DNA from: Piezodorus guildinii | Lineage: Eukaryota > Arthropoda > Insecta > Hemiptera > Pentatomidae | Reading direction: 5' to 3' | NCBI GenBank assembly: GCA_023052935.1 | Contig: CM041295.1 | Span: forward strand, 107,820,711-107,884,710 | Length of the DNA: 64,000 nt | In this document: one piece after another, positions 23,453 through 33,405 of the stretch | Position numbering within the stretch: the stretch's first letter is position 1 | How the letters are laid out: each line of letters opens with the position of its first letter | Notes under the pieces: model-generated | The model's input: only the letters and a program-made list of their open reading frames with translations | The model's database searches: none | What the model was told of the DNA's origin: nothing | Made by a program: the position numbers and the translations under genes

Positions 23453-23876
23453 TCGGGTCGTAAAATAAGTTTGTCACGTTTTTCACTGATGATTTCAATA
23501 AAACTTTTTTGATCCATTACATGTCGCCATCTTTCAGGTATTTTGTTTTTAATTTAGTCATCATCAACAGTTTAAGGACGACCCGAGCGCTCAGTTAATA
23601 TTTTCGGTTCTCGACCGAGCAAACCACTTACGGAGGTCGCTTTCTCCTAAGCCGTCATTTACATACACACTGCAAATTTTGTTAACCATCTGTGCAGCGG
23701 ATTTTATTTATTTTTTAATAAAAAATCAATAAATGACGAAAATTGAACTTTTTTCTCTCCCTTTTGGAGCAAGCAAAATAGCACTTAATTTTAAGGAATC
23801 TGTGTTGAAATACGAAAACATTATTAACCAAGTAAACACGATTTAACCAAGGTAATAACTTATTTTAAAACTCTAT
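23453..23876 (-). mobile_element. mariner-like element, same family as 7225-8880, deleted
   Basis: The left end CGGGTCGTAAAATAAGTT and the right end, reversed TAGAGTTTTAAAATAAGTTA, correspond to the second mariner family's TIRs. The interior aligns with the 7225-8880 copy, including the CATCATCAACAGTT block. It reads through the point where LINE A is inserted there. It is about 424 bp and non-coding. Confidence 0.75.
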
Positions 23877-23879
23877 TAT

Positions 23880-24045
23880 ATAATATTATGTCACTGGATT
23901 TTTTTTTTTTTTTTAGGATAAATAATAGAAACCCATACTTTATCAGCCCATGGGTTTAGTACTTACTTTGAATACAGAGATTCGTGTTTGTAGGACTTTT
24001 CGTTTTTCAGCAAGACTTATCACATACAAACATATCTTTTTGTGT
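23880..24045 (+). repeat. possible R repeat copy 3, right part
   Basis: Weak R similarity after the mariner; the segment near 24000 (TTTTTCAGCAAGACTTATCA) aligns with the late part of R. Poorly preserved. Confidence 0.4.
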
Positions 24046-24169
24046 TGTAAATTGCTTATGTTATAAAAAACATATTGCATTGATCATCAACCACATTTTC
24101 ATTGGAAATTGACTTAAAACACTCTCAAAGAAACCGGCTCACTTTGTACCTTTTTACACTATATATTTG

Positions 24170-25790
24170 TGTATAAATCCTCTGTAGATATCGACCATCA
24201 AAGTTTCAACCCAGAAAGCTTGTTCTTCTCTAACCTTTCCTATGACGAAATACTAACAACTATCCTTAAATCTCAGTCCAACGATTATGGCCCCGAACAT
24301 ATCCCAGTTAAACTAATAAAATCTTGTATCCATGTCCTTATACCAATATTCTATCATATCTATAATTTTTCTTTTCAAAATTTCATATTTCCTAAACCTT
24401 GGAAAACTGCTTTAGTTCGTTCATTAAACAAAGTACCAAATCCTTCCTCACCGCCTTGTTTCGCTCCTTTCTAACCTTTTGAAACTCCTGGAACGTTTTG
24501 CACAAAACCAACTATCAACTTTTTAGAAGAAAGTCCCCTATTAATCCTCTCCAATCCGGTTCCCGACCTGGTTATTCAACACAATCCACTCTCCTAAAAA
24601 TAACGCGCGACCTCCAATCCGACATTGTACACCAAAAACTTAACATCCCAATCCTTCTAGATTTCTCTAAAATTTTTGATACTGTAGACCATAATATCCT
24701 CCTTGCCAAACTACAAAACCTTCCTTTATCCAACAATGCTCTACGTTGGTTCAAATACTTCCTCCCCAACCGCTCACAATATGTAGTAGTCCCAGGTCAA
24801 CCTCCTTCTAAGACTTTACCTTGTCCTGTGGTGTTCCTCGGGGATCATCACTATCCCCCACCCTATTTGCTTTATACATTAATGACCTTCCTCTACGCAT
24901 CCATCATTCCCAATACCATATCTATGCTTATGATTTTCAAAGTTATCTATCTTTTCCTCCTTCCGACCTATTACTAGCCACAGAAATGCTTCGAGAAGAT
25001 TTGAATCGAGTCAGTATTTCAGCAGCTGAGAACAAGCTAAATTTGAACGCTGAAAAAGCTAAGGCAATTGTAATAGGTTCTAATCACAGCCTTAAGGCCC
25101 TTCCACCGGTCCCAACTCTGTTTCTGAATAACAATCCAATACAATTCCACCAATCCGTTAAAAACTCGGCACCGCCTTTGATCAAACTCTTTCCTGGAAA
25201 ATACCATGTTACCGAAATCTCCCGTCGTACATTCTCCATCTTAAAAGTTCTAAATTACCTACTCCCTCTTCTTCCGATTGAAGCTCTTGGTTAGCTCCTT
25301 AATATTTCTCCACTGACTACTGCTGTACGGTGTATGAGGGTGTCTCTGTATCTCGAGGCAGAACTAAAACGAATGTGAACATTCGTTTTCATCTTTGAGA
25401 TATCCAGAGACACCTCTATCACCAAATCACCTCTATTTTACGAAGAGTTGAGGTGGCTTTACGCTTCCTTACGTCGTAAGTATTTCCTAGCATCCATTCT
25501 CTACCAAGCCTTCTATCCTGGTGTCCGTTTTACATCTCGGATCTCCTTAAATTCAAATCCTCCGTTCGTTCCCGTAACACCCGTTAGCGGCCTTCTGATC
25601 TGTATATAACGTCCCATCGATCCACATCTTTCGATAGATCATGCTTAATTCGATCCGCATCCATATGGAACTCCATTCCTTCCAACATCCGAGACTCTCA
25701 AACACTTACAACATTTAAATCCCTTCTATTCAACCATTTCCTGTCAATTCAATTCCCAAATAATCCCAATTAGATGCTAATTTCAGGGAA
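24170..25790 (+). pseudogene. non-LTR reverse transcriptase, catalytic Asp altered and frameshifted
   Basis: RT blocks run in order: FFSNLSYDEILTTILKSQSN, FPKPWKTALVRSLNKVPNP, LQSGSRPGYSTQSTLLKITR, ILLDFSKIFDTVDHNILLAK (first catalytic Asp present), LRWFKYFLPNRSQYVVVPG, then SCGVPRGSSLSPTLFALYIN in a shifted frame. Next comes HIYAYDFQSYLSFP, where the YADD box reads YAYD, so one of the paired catalytic Asp residues is Tyr. The C-terminal tail (a NSIPSNIRDSQTLTTFKSLL-type block near 25670-25730) is in yet another frame. The endonuclease is missing. A 60-bp hairpin at 25350-25413 interrupts the frame. Confidence 0.8.
25350..25413. repeat. hairpin insertion inside the dead RT gene
   Basis: The outer arms GGTGTCTCTGTATCTCGAGG and TTTGAGATATCCAGAGACACC are near reverse complements, and the centre AAAACGAATGTGAACATTCG is itself palindromic. 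The stretch interrupts otherwise LINE-like sequence, so it may be a tiny foldback insertion. Confidence 0.55.
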
Positions 25791-25799
25791 GATCAACGG

Positions 25800-26590
25800 A
25801 TACCTCACACAGGTACGTTTATTTATTCAATTTTCATTTTAATGCGTACATTCAGCAGCAAATATATTTTGAAAAGATTATCTTTTTCCAAGAAGTAAGA
25901 TTAAATTATATATTATTCTAAAAGCATTGTAATTTCCTTCTTATTTATTTTGTTTTTTCTAATTTGTATATTTTTAATTTTTCTTTATTATAATGTTATA
26001 TACTATTCTCTGTTCTCATTTTAACATAATTTTTTTTTCTTGGTTGTAAATTTTTATTAGAAGTTATCTTTTGAGTTATATTATTTGTTCATTTTATTAT
26101 TTTAATTCTGTTGTTTTCAATTATTTTACGCTAAGACTCCAGTCTTAAGACCATTATTTATTTCCTGTAAAATTATCCGAATGGACTCTTAGTTATTATT
26201 ATTTGTATACGATTGTTATAGTTCAATATTTGGCTTCATTGTCACAACTAGGTTAATAAGAAAATATTGAATTATGACATTTTATACAAATCAATTGCAA
26301 TACCAGACGATATAATTATTGTAAAGATTGATGGAAAAAATTATAAATCATGATGGTCGAGTGAATTCCCCGAACCGTCAATACAAGAACAAAACAATTT
26401 TAAGTTATCACGTGGATGAAAATACTCAACATATATATTATTCAACGTTTTAAAAATATCTTTCTTGAAAAGAAATGTAAATAAGACATATTATAAAAAT
26501 GCATTTTTTTTTCTATCTAATATTATAGATATGTCAAAACCTGTAAACATATACATAGCAGTTATAATCAAAGAACTTTCGCATTATTAA
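25800..26590. other. no recognisable gene
   Basis: AT-rich sequence. The first part may be the 3' UTR of the preceding LINE, but no clear tail is visible. Confidence 0.4.
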
Positions 26591-26592
26591 AT

Positions 26593-26984
26593 AATTGATT
26601 TCCAAAAGGCATTGTATCCATTCTTGGAAATTTTACATAAAGAGCAAAGATCTCCCATTAATTTATTAGCAAACCAACTTATTTGCTTTTAGCATAACAA
26701 TTCAGAATTGTTTTATTTTATAATAATTATCACATTATCCTTATTTCATAGAAGGACAGGTTTCAGTATGATTTGGAACGCAATCAAATGTGTAATTAGT
26801 ACCTTTCGGGAACGCAATTTCAGAATTGCGTTTTTAATGGATTTGAGTGTTTTTTGGATGGAATCAAGAGAATGATTTTTCATGAAACAAAACGATTAGA
26901 ATAAAATATATCAAAATATCAATTTCTTAAAAATGTCCTTTAAATGATTTGTGATGTATAAGAATGACCTTTTGGAAATCAACG
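26593..26984. mobile_element. M-family MITE, complete single copy
   Basis: About 390 bp with terminal inverted repeats: the left end has TTGATTTCCAAAAGGCATTG and the right end has CCTTTTGGAAATCAACG. No coding capacity. It aligns with each arm of the palindrome at 31625-32636. Confidence 0.8.
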
Positions 26985-27044
26985 CTCAAGTATTAGTATT
27001 TTTTTTTTTTTTTTTGGTTTTTGCTATTATGTAGATTCGTAATT

Positions 27045-27280
27045 GGAGTTTTAACTCCAGATGCCAAGGAAGGATTGCGGTAGGTCAAGGAGATGGAAAG
27101 AGGGGCTTGGAAGTTGGTGTGGACCCGACGGGGCTTCTGCATTGCGGCCCCTGCAGGAGCTTACTTTACTTCCTCAGCCTCTCCTTACGCTCAAACCCGC
27201 ACCGCCTCATTTGCGCACCTTTCCCATAAGCAACAGGTTAGCTCTCAAAAGCAGGCACGTTGTCCTCATACATATCTCTT
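27045..27280. other. GC-rich island inside the Shal first intron
   Basis: About 235 bp that are much richer in G and C than the surrounding intron (for example GTGTGGACCCGACGGGGCTT), just after a T-tract at 27000-27015. Frames on the plus strand are open for about 70 codons but show no motif I recognise. It could be an enhancer, an unrecognised SINE or a non-coding exon; nothing decides between these. Confidence 0.35.
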
Positions 27281-27820
27281 AAAAACAATTTTCTTTATTA
27301 ATTTATGAAGATTTAATAATAAATTTTTACTTGATAATTAAGTGATCAATTATGAAAAATAGAATCAAAATAATAATTATGGCATTTTGATGCCCACCAA
27401 TTAGGAAAGTTACTTAGATTAATTTTATAGCTTAAAATGAGTAATAAATATATACAAAAATGACATACCATAAATTATACATAAATTCTTTTTTTTTTTT
27501 TATTAGAAAAATTACATTGGCATATATCAGTGACACATCTTCCTCCGGTCGGCTCTGAACAAATGTGTGACCTAGGGGAAAGTATCTTTCCATTGTTACA
27601 TCTGCCAGACATAAAATTCATCTTAACCGTGAGAGAGAAAAGGTGTACAATGAGGCTATTCGGATTCGAGGATCATTCATGTAAGTAGTTGATGCATCTT
27701 TCATTACCACAAATCAATGCATGCAAGTGCTTGTATCATAGCGTGTCGTGTTGCATATTTGAAGACACGAATATATAATGGAATTCAGTTATCACAAACC
27801 GGCATGAATAAATCAGCGAC
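27281..27820. other. Shal intron sequence, no recognisable element
   Basis: Intron 1 downstream of the splice donor, on the minus strand. A T-tract lies at 27489-27502. No conserved element was recognised. Confidence 0.5.
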
Positions 27821-27831
27821 GAGTACTTACC
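27821..27831 (-). promoter_or_regulatory. Shal: Shal exon 1 splice donor
   Basis: On the minus strand the exon ends ..ACCTTAGG and the intron begins GTAAGTACTC, an excellent donor. The exon stops after two bases of the Gly codon in the pore signature TxxTLG, so the selectivity filter is split between exons. Confidence 0.9.
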
Positions 27832-28941
27832 CTAAGGTGGTCATGGTGACGATCGTGTACCAAAAGGCTGCCGGAATAGAGGTGAAGTTGGTGCTCTCCA
27901 CGTTTTTCTCGGCGTAGAACATCACGGTAGCGAAAATTATTATAGCCATCGCGAGGGAAAATACCAGAAAGCCGAGCTCGGAAGCGCACGACTTGAGAGT
28001 GTAACCGAGAATCCTGAGACCTTGGGAGTGCCTAGAGAACTTGAAGATCCTGAAGACCCTGAAGACTCGGAGCGTGACAAAGGCACCTGAGACATCGTCA
28101 TTGTCGGTGATGCCGAGACCTATGTAGTACGGGAGGATGGCGACCACGTCGATTATACTCATCACGCTCCTCACAAACTTGCATCTGTCCGGTGCAGCGA
28201 ACAGGCGGAGCAGGTACTCGGCCGTGAATATCATGACACATGCCGTATCTAAGCAGAAAAACACTATTTTGTATCTCTCACCACAAGGGAGTGTGCCTGC
28301 ACGGCCTGGTCTGTGACCGCAGGTACAGTCTCTACGACGTTAGCCATCACCGAGACCGCGATGAAAAAACCTGTGACATAGTAGAAGACCAATGCGGCCG
28401 TCGAGTGTGTGGGTTCTCGAAAGCCCTCCACATCTTCTGTCGTATGTTGGTCAGTTGGGGAGATTCTGGTCTCCGTTCTCGGACAGTTTGTCGTCCATCA
28501 ACCGCTCAGCGTTTTCTCGCTTCCGGTCTCTATAGTCTTCATAACAACAATCGCCGATGACGTCTGGAAGGATCCCGAAAAACGCGAGTTCTTCATCGTA
28601 GCTTGTAAGACACTCGTGTTTCGGGTAATGCAGTTTTCCAGTACGGTAATAATTCAATATATGGCGGAATATGTCCGGATCCCGATCGAAAAAATACTCT
28701 TTACACTCTTCGTCATAGAAAAATTCTCTCTCATTTGAGCCGAGAAGGGTATCGGATATTTTTCCAAGGTGTTACGCCAGGTTTCGAACCTGCGACCTGA
28801 CACATTTATAAGAAGTTTTTCATCGTCTGCCTTCCTCTTATCCTTGGGGATGGGAGGCGGGGGAAGGGGGTGGGTGGCTATGGGTACCCAGCCGATGGCC
28901 GCCGCCCGTGCGAACGGAAGCCAAGCGGCGACCGAGGCCAT
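27831..28941 (-). CDS. Shal: Shal (Kv4) voltage-gated potassium channel, first coding exon, with four apparent 1-base deletions
   Basis: Shal forms tetrameric A-type potassium channels in the neuronal plasma membrane. The exon starts ATGGCCTCGGTC and encodes [15 protein letters not shown], typical of Kv4. The T1 domain follows ([20 protein letters not shown]), with the zinc site formed by HYPKHEC and the later GDCC. Then come S1 ([15 protein letters not shown]), S2 ([13 protein letters not shown]), S3 ([13 protein letters not shown]), S4 with spaced Arg/Lys ([13 protein letters not shown]), S5 ([17 protein letters not shown]) and the pore helix ([14 protein letters not shown]), where the exon ends. 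The rest of the filter, S6 and the C-terminus lie outside the window. The frame breaks near 28753, 28454, 28403 and 28321; in each case one base is missing relative to the conserved protein and the text resumes exactly. The good splice donor argues against a processed pseudogene. Sequencing or assembly error is the simplest reading. Confidence 0.9.
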
Positions 28942-29073
28942 GCTCTGAGGTGGAATTTTACACTACTCGCCCCGAGTCACTGCCCCTGGTCCCCATGACA
29001 CGACTGCCTTCCGCTCCCAGCCCGGCCCCGAGACTAGATTGATTTTTCCCGCTCCGGCGCAGTCTCGCCCCCC

Positions 29074-29160
29074 GCTAGTACACTACCTCCCCCCCACCAG
29101 TACACTGCCTCCCCCCACCAGTACACTAACCCCCCCGCCGGTACACTACGTCCCACCTCC
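29074..29160. repeat. C-rich minisatellite
   Basis: About four degenerate units of roughly 20 bp around the word CCAGTACACT, within the Shal 5' flank. Confidence 0.7.
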
Positions 29161-29439
29161 GCTACTACGGAAGTTCTCACTAACAATCTTCGTCACCATA
29201 GCCACCCTCACGTCACTCCATACTTTCTATACGTAGAGTTTTATAGTAAATTAGCGGGTGAGATTGCCGTGATTTATTTCTGTGGCTGGCCTATTTGGAC
29301 GAGACGATAATAGCAGCGGGCGACCCAGATTCGGCGAAGGCAGGCTCTCCTAACGCCTCCACAATAGCACCTCCTTGTCGTCCCGAGAGCTGTCCTTTAA
29401 AGAGAAAAGATTACCAGGCCGTCCAGCAGTTACCGCAAT

Positions 29440-29463
29440 GAGAGAGAGAGAGAGAAGAGAGAG
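29440..29463. repeat. (AG)n run
   Basis: A purine dinucleotide run upstream of Shal. On the Shal sense strand it reads as CT-rich, a sequence type that GAGA-type factors can bind in insects. Confidence 0.75.
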
Positions 29464-29465
29464 CA

Positions 29466-30105
29466 ATTTCACAATTTTTTTTTTTTAGATATATTTGAAT
29501 GTTTCTACGAAATCTAAGAATGATTGATATAATAATATTAAAGAGTTTCTTTTGCAAAGACTTTTGATTCTTAACTGACTCCGGCAATAAATGAGATGAG
29601 CTGATATTAAAAAATCTAGTTCAAACTTGTCCCCATATTTTTAGACTTAGAGACAGAAGGAAGGGAGGGGGGGGGGGTAAGGTCATGGGGTCATTGCGAT
29701 TGAGCCGCCTTATTTATAGCATCATATTATCAATGATCATCATTACTATCAAGAAATCATAAAACCCATGTCAATAAATCTATGAATTGGATTAAATAAA
29801 ATGTAAGTAGGGAAATAAATTTGCTTATAAAACACCGTATCTTTCTGCGTTGCTACTATGTCTTCTTATAGGATTATTATAATTCTCATTTAACAATATC
29901 AATAATAACTTTTTGTTTTAATGGCATTATATTCTACTAAAACAATTTGTTTAATACGATTACTTTAGACCATTGGTTCCTAACTAACTTTTTCTCGGTC
30001 CCCTTCAAGCAATCATTTCAATGTCAAGGACCCACTAAATTCTGAAAGTCCTAAATATTAGATATCTTTAGATTTTTTGTGGGCTACACCGTATCACGTA
30101 AAAAC
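29466..30105. other. no recognisable gene
   Basis: AT-rich spacer with a G-run at 29666-29678. Nothing else recognised. Confidence 0.45.
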
Positions 30106-30107
30106 AA

Positions 30108-31010
30108 AATCTGGTGCGGACAACACACGACTTTCACTTACCTCCGTTTTTAAAATCGATTAGAGAATTTTAAAATACAGTTAGAGATAAAAATGAGTGA
30201 AACTATTAACAATTAATTTAATTTAATTTATGTATAAACATTTGTTTTATTAAAAAATCTATTATATTATTATCTATAATAATCAGTTAGTTTTATCGGC
30301 TTTTCATCACTCTTTATTAACTTATACAAGCTTGTGTATTAGATAATATGTTTCCTAAAATCTTTAGCATTCCAACCTGTATTATACATCTATATTACTG
30401 TTCCTAAGTTCAAAAACAAAAAATTGCATTAAAAAAATATTTTAATCACCTTTAGTTGGATTTCGAATTCGTTCAACTTATATATTTAGCTGTTTTCTAG
30501 CAGTGCTAATCAGTTGATATGGTAAATTTTATAAAAACTACAAAATTTATGGTACTTTAGGGGAAAAATTTTGAAATATCGGCATTTAAGTCCCATCAGA
30601 CTATTTAAATCAGAATGAAACCTACATGATATTAAAGCCCATTCAATTTTACATTGATATAGCGAGTTTAATTAAAATCGTTAGAGCTGTTTTCGAGAAA
30701 ATCGTAAAAAGGTGCTAAATGCATGGGATAAAGTAGAACTTCCGGTCAGCCGATTTTAATGAAAAAGTTGCTGTAACATCTAGGGCGTATAGTTGTCTTA
30801 AATATGAAATTTCAGTTTCATAGGACTTTTCGTCTACTCGCGGGAGTTACCTCACACGGACATACCGACAGACCTTTTTGCGGGACTTGGTCATTTGGAC
30901 CAAGGAGACCCTAAAACGTGAATATTCGTTTAAAACTGATATTCGAAAATTTTCACGATTGCCAATACTTTCCTTAGTATATATTTCATATATAGGTAAG
31001 TGAAAGTAAA
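30108..31010 (+). repeat. R repeat, best uninterrupted copy (about 900 bp)
   Basis: The copy begins AATCTGGTGCGGACAACACA followed by CGACTTTCACTTACCTCC, and ends TATATAGGTAAGTGAAAGT. It therefore carries a 13-base inverted match (ACTTTCACTTACC / GGTAAGTGAAAGT), at the extreme right end and about 22 bases inside the left end. Internal landmarks are TCTTTAGCATTCCAACCTGT, the TATATTACTGTTC site where mariners insert in other copies, GGCATTTAAGTCCCATCAGA, AAACCTACATGATATTAAAG, GACTTGGTCATTTGGACCAA and the closing CAATACTTTCCTTAGTATAT. No coding capacity. At least 13 other pieces of R occur in the window. Confidence 0.85.
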
Positions 31011-31491
31011 CAATTACCAGGCACTAGGAGTTTATTTCGTATGCGAAACTTTAAATTACTAAAATTTGAATCTAATATTAGATAAGAATTGCTTCAAACG
31101 CTCACACACCTGTACCATAAGCTCATTATTTTCGAATTGTTAGAAAATGACTAATTTTTAGATTAATATTGTGCAGTAGCTGTCACTTGTCATTTATCAC
31201 TAGCTGTTAATCATATCATATCATAGCTCCTGTTAATTATATCAGTTATAATGTTGATTTTTTCCGTGTAGAGCTTCTTTAATTCTTATTAAAAGCCAAG
31301 CGCTCAAAAATATTTTACTTCAGAGTAATTTAGAAATTATTAGAGGTGTACGACCCACTAATTGGGAACCACTGATTGGGATACGAATCGAACCAAGAAT
31401 CGATTTCTGAATTTTTTTTTTCCAGAAATAATTTTTATCGAGTAATATTACTATCTGTCCTAATTAGGACATATTTCTGAAATTTAAAAAA

Positions 31492-31624
31492 AATCTAGTG
31501 TGTGCAAAACACAACTTTCACATACCTCCGTTGTTGAAATCTTAAATCGATAAACTTTAAAATAAAATAAGGAGTTGAAGAATTCTAGCTTTCTTCAACT
31601 CCTTAAATTGAGTTTCGATAGGAA
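31492..31624 (+). repeat. R repeat copy 5, left part
   Basis: It starts AAATCTAGTGTGTGCAAAAC, then TTTCACATACCTCCG, and is interrupted by the M palindrome. Confidence 0.75.
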
Positions 31625-32636
31625 CAATTGAGACGTTGATTTCCAAAAGGTACTATATCCATTTTAGGAAATTTTACAGGAAGCGCCAAAATCTCTCGTA
31701 ATTATATTATTAAACCTCCTAATTTGATTCTTTTCGCATCAAAATATAGAATTTTTTTTCCACTATATTAATAAAACCATATTTTTTTTTATTTATTTAT
31801 TTTTTTTTTTTATTATTATTTTTTTTTATTCGTATATATTACAATTTGTCATAATAGACAATAATAATAGTGCTACAGGATCTCATTCATACAATATAAA
31901 CAAAAGGAAAGTCAAATTACATAAAATAAATCAAACGTATACAATAACAAAATTTATAGACAAAATAAATACAAATAAATGAAGTTAACAAATAAATAAA
32001 CAAAACATGTCACATTCATACCTATGTCATAAAACCATATTAAAGTTATGAAATGAAATGTTTTAGTATGATTTAGAACGAAACTAAATGTGTAATTAGT
32101 ACCTTAAGAAATTAATAGCATTTCTAAATCGCGTTATTAAAGGACTTGAGTGTTCATTAGATACAATCAAATTTGAGATTCAGATAAAACTAAATGAGGA
32201 GAATATAAATATGTAAAAATATAAATTTCGTAAAAAATGTACTTTTGGAAATCAACGTCTCAATTGATACGTTGATTTCGAAAAATTACTAAAGGACATT
32301 TCTTACGAAGTTGATATTTTGACATATTCGTCTTCTCATCGATTATTTTTTATCAAAATATTCTATTTAATTTTACCTTAAAAACTCGAGTCCTTTAAAA
32401 ACGCGAATTATACGATCTATTATTTTCTAAAGGTACTCATTACACATTTAGTTTTGTTCCAAATCATACTAAAACATTTCATTACTTAAATTTAATACGG
32501 TCTTATTAATATGGTAAAAAAGAAAAATACGAAAACAATTAGTTGGTTTAATAATGTAGAAAATAAGAGATTTTCGCGCTTCCTATAAAATTTCCTAGAA
32601 TGGATATTGTACCTTTTGGAACTCAACGTCTTAATT
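31625..32636. mobile_element. head-to-head dimer of M MITEs forming a long palindrome
   Basis: The left arm (31625-32263, about 382 bp without its insert) and the right arm (32264-32636, 373 bp) are reverse complements. Each is one M unit. They meet at GTCTCAATTGATAC with the centre near 32263. The left arm carries a LINE A fragment with its own target duplication, which marks the insertion as later than formation of the palindrome or at least later than divergence of the arms. Confidence 0.85.
31784..32028 (-). mobile_element. LINE A 3' end, 245-bp truncated insertion
   Basis: Antisense tail of LINE A: a T-rich end on the plus strand, then ATATTACAATTTGTCATAAT and more 3' UTR. A 12- to 13-base target duplication (ATAAAACCATATT) begins at 31771 and again at 32029. 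The palindrome's other arm gives the empty site. Confidence 0.9.
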
Positions 32637-33405
32637 ATATTAGTTTAAATAATTTTACAATAGAAATAAGGAACTTTTTTTTTTATAATACAATGAAAAA
32701 TATTTGTGCTCTTTTTTATTTCATTTGGTTATCAAATTCTTTCATCGTGTATATTTACATGTTGTTGTTTTTTTCAATTCTAACAAAAATAAATGGTTAA
32801 TTTTTCAAATCAACAAAATAATGATGGAATTGTAGCTGACCGTTGAGACAATATGATGTAAAACATGGTTGGGTTCACCAAGAAAATAGAAATAAAATAA
32901 AATATGTTTGTCTTATTAGTGTGTTTCCTTGGTGGTCCCACCCCCATCCGATTCTTTATCATAAAGGCACTATAGAGGAAGAAAATTTTAAATATAAGTA
33001 TTTAAGCCTTGTTAGACTATTTCAATCAGAATGAAAGCTACGCGATATTAAAGTTCATTAAATTTTACATCAATATCCCGAATTTCATCAAAATCGTTAC
33101 ATCCGTTTTTTATAAAATCGTAAAAAGATACAAAGTGCATGGTATAAAGCGGTTGTTCTGGTTCTCGATTTTAGAGGGAATGTGTCCAGTATATCAGGCA
33201 TATATCTTTCTAAAATATAAAATTTTAGTTTTATACAACTACCGTTTTTTCGGCAGACTAACACACACACACATACCCACACACCGTTTTGCTAGACTTG
33301 GAGCTTAAGACTCTAAAACGTGTATTTCGTAGAAACTCAAATTTGAGAACTTTCACAACAGCTATACTTTCCTTATAGCATATTTCATAGGTATGTTAAA
33401 GTAAA
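32637..33405 (+). repeat. R repeat copy 5, right part
   Basis: R resumes after the palindrome. Landmarks are TTATCAAATTCTTTCATCG near 32740, AGTATTTAAGCCTTGTTAGA at 32997, the CACACACACATACCCACACA block near 33262 and the end CTTTCCTTATAGCATATTTC. Confidence 0.75.

Larger units (their letters stand above)
28942..29465 (-). promoter_or_regulatory. GC-rich 5' flank and probable 5' UTR/promoter region of Shal
   Basis: The base composition changes sharply to GC-rich just upstream of the Shal start. It contains a degenerate minisatellite (29074-29160) and a purine run (29440-29463). No TATA box or initiator can be assigned with confidence. Its position suggests a leader and promoter, but no transcript data support a start site. 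Confidence 0.45.

Noticed and set aside
28409..28738. 109-codon frame on the plus strand across the Shal exon
   Set aside because: Shadow of the conserved minus-strand channel exon.
28765..28790. tRNA-like B box (TTTCGAACCTGCGACC)
   Set aside because: It lies inside the Shal T1 coding sequence (GRRFETWR), with no A box or cloverleaf around it.
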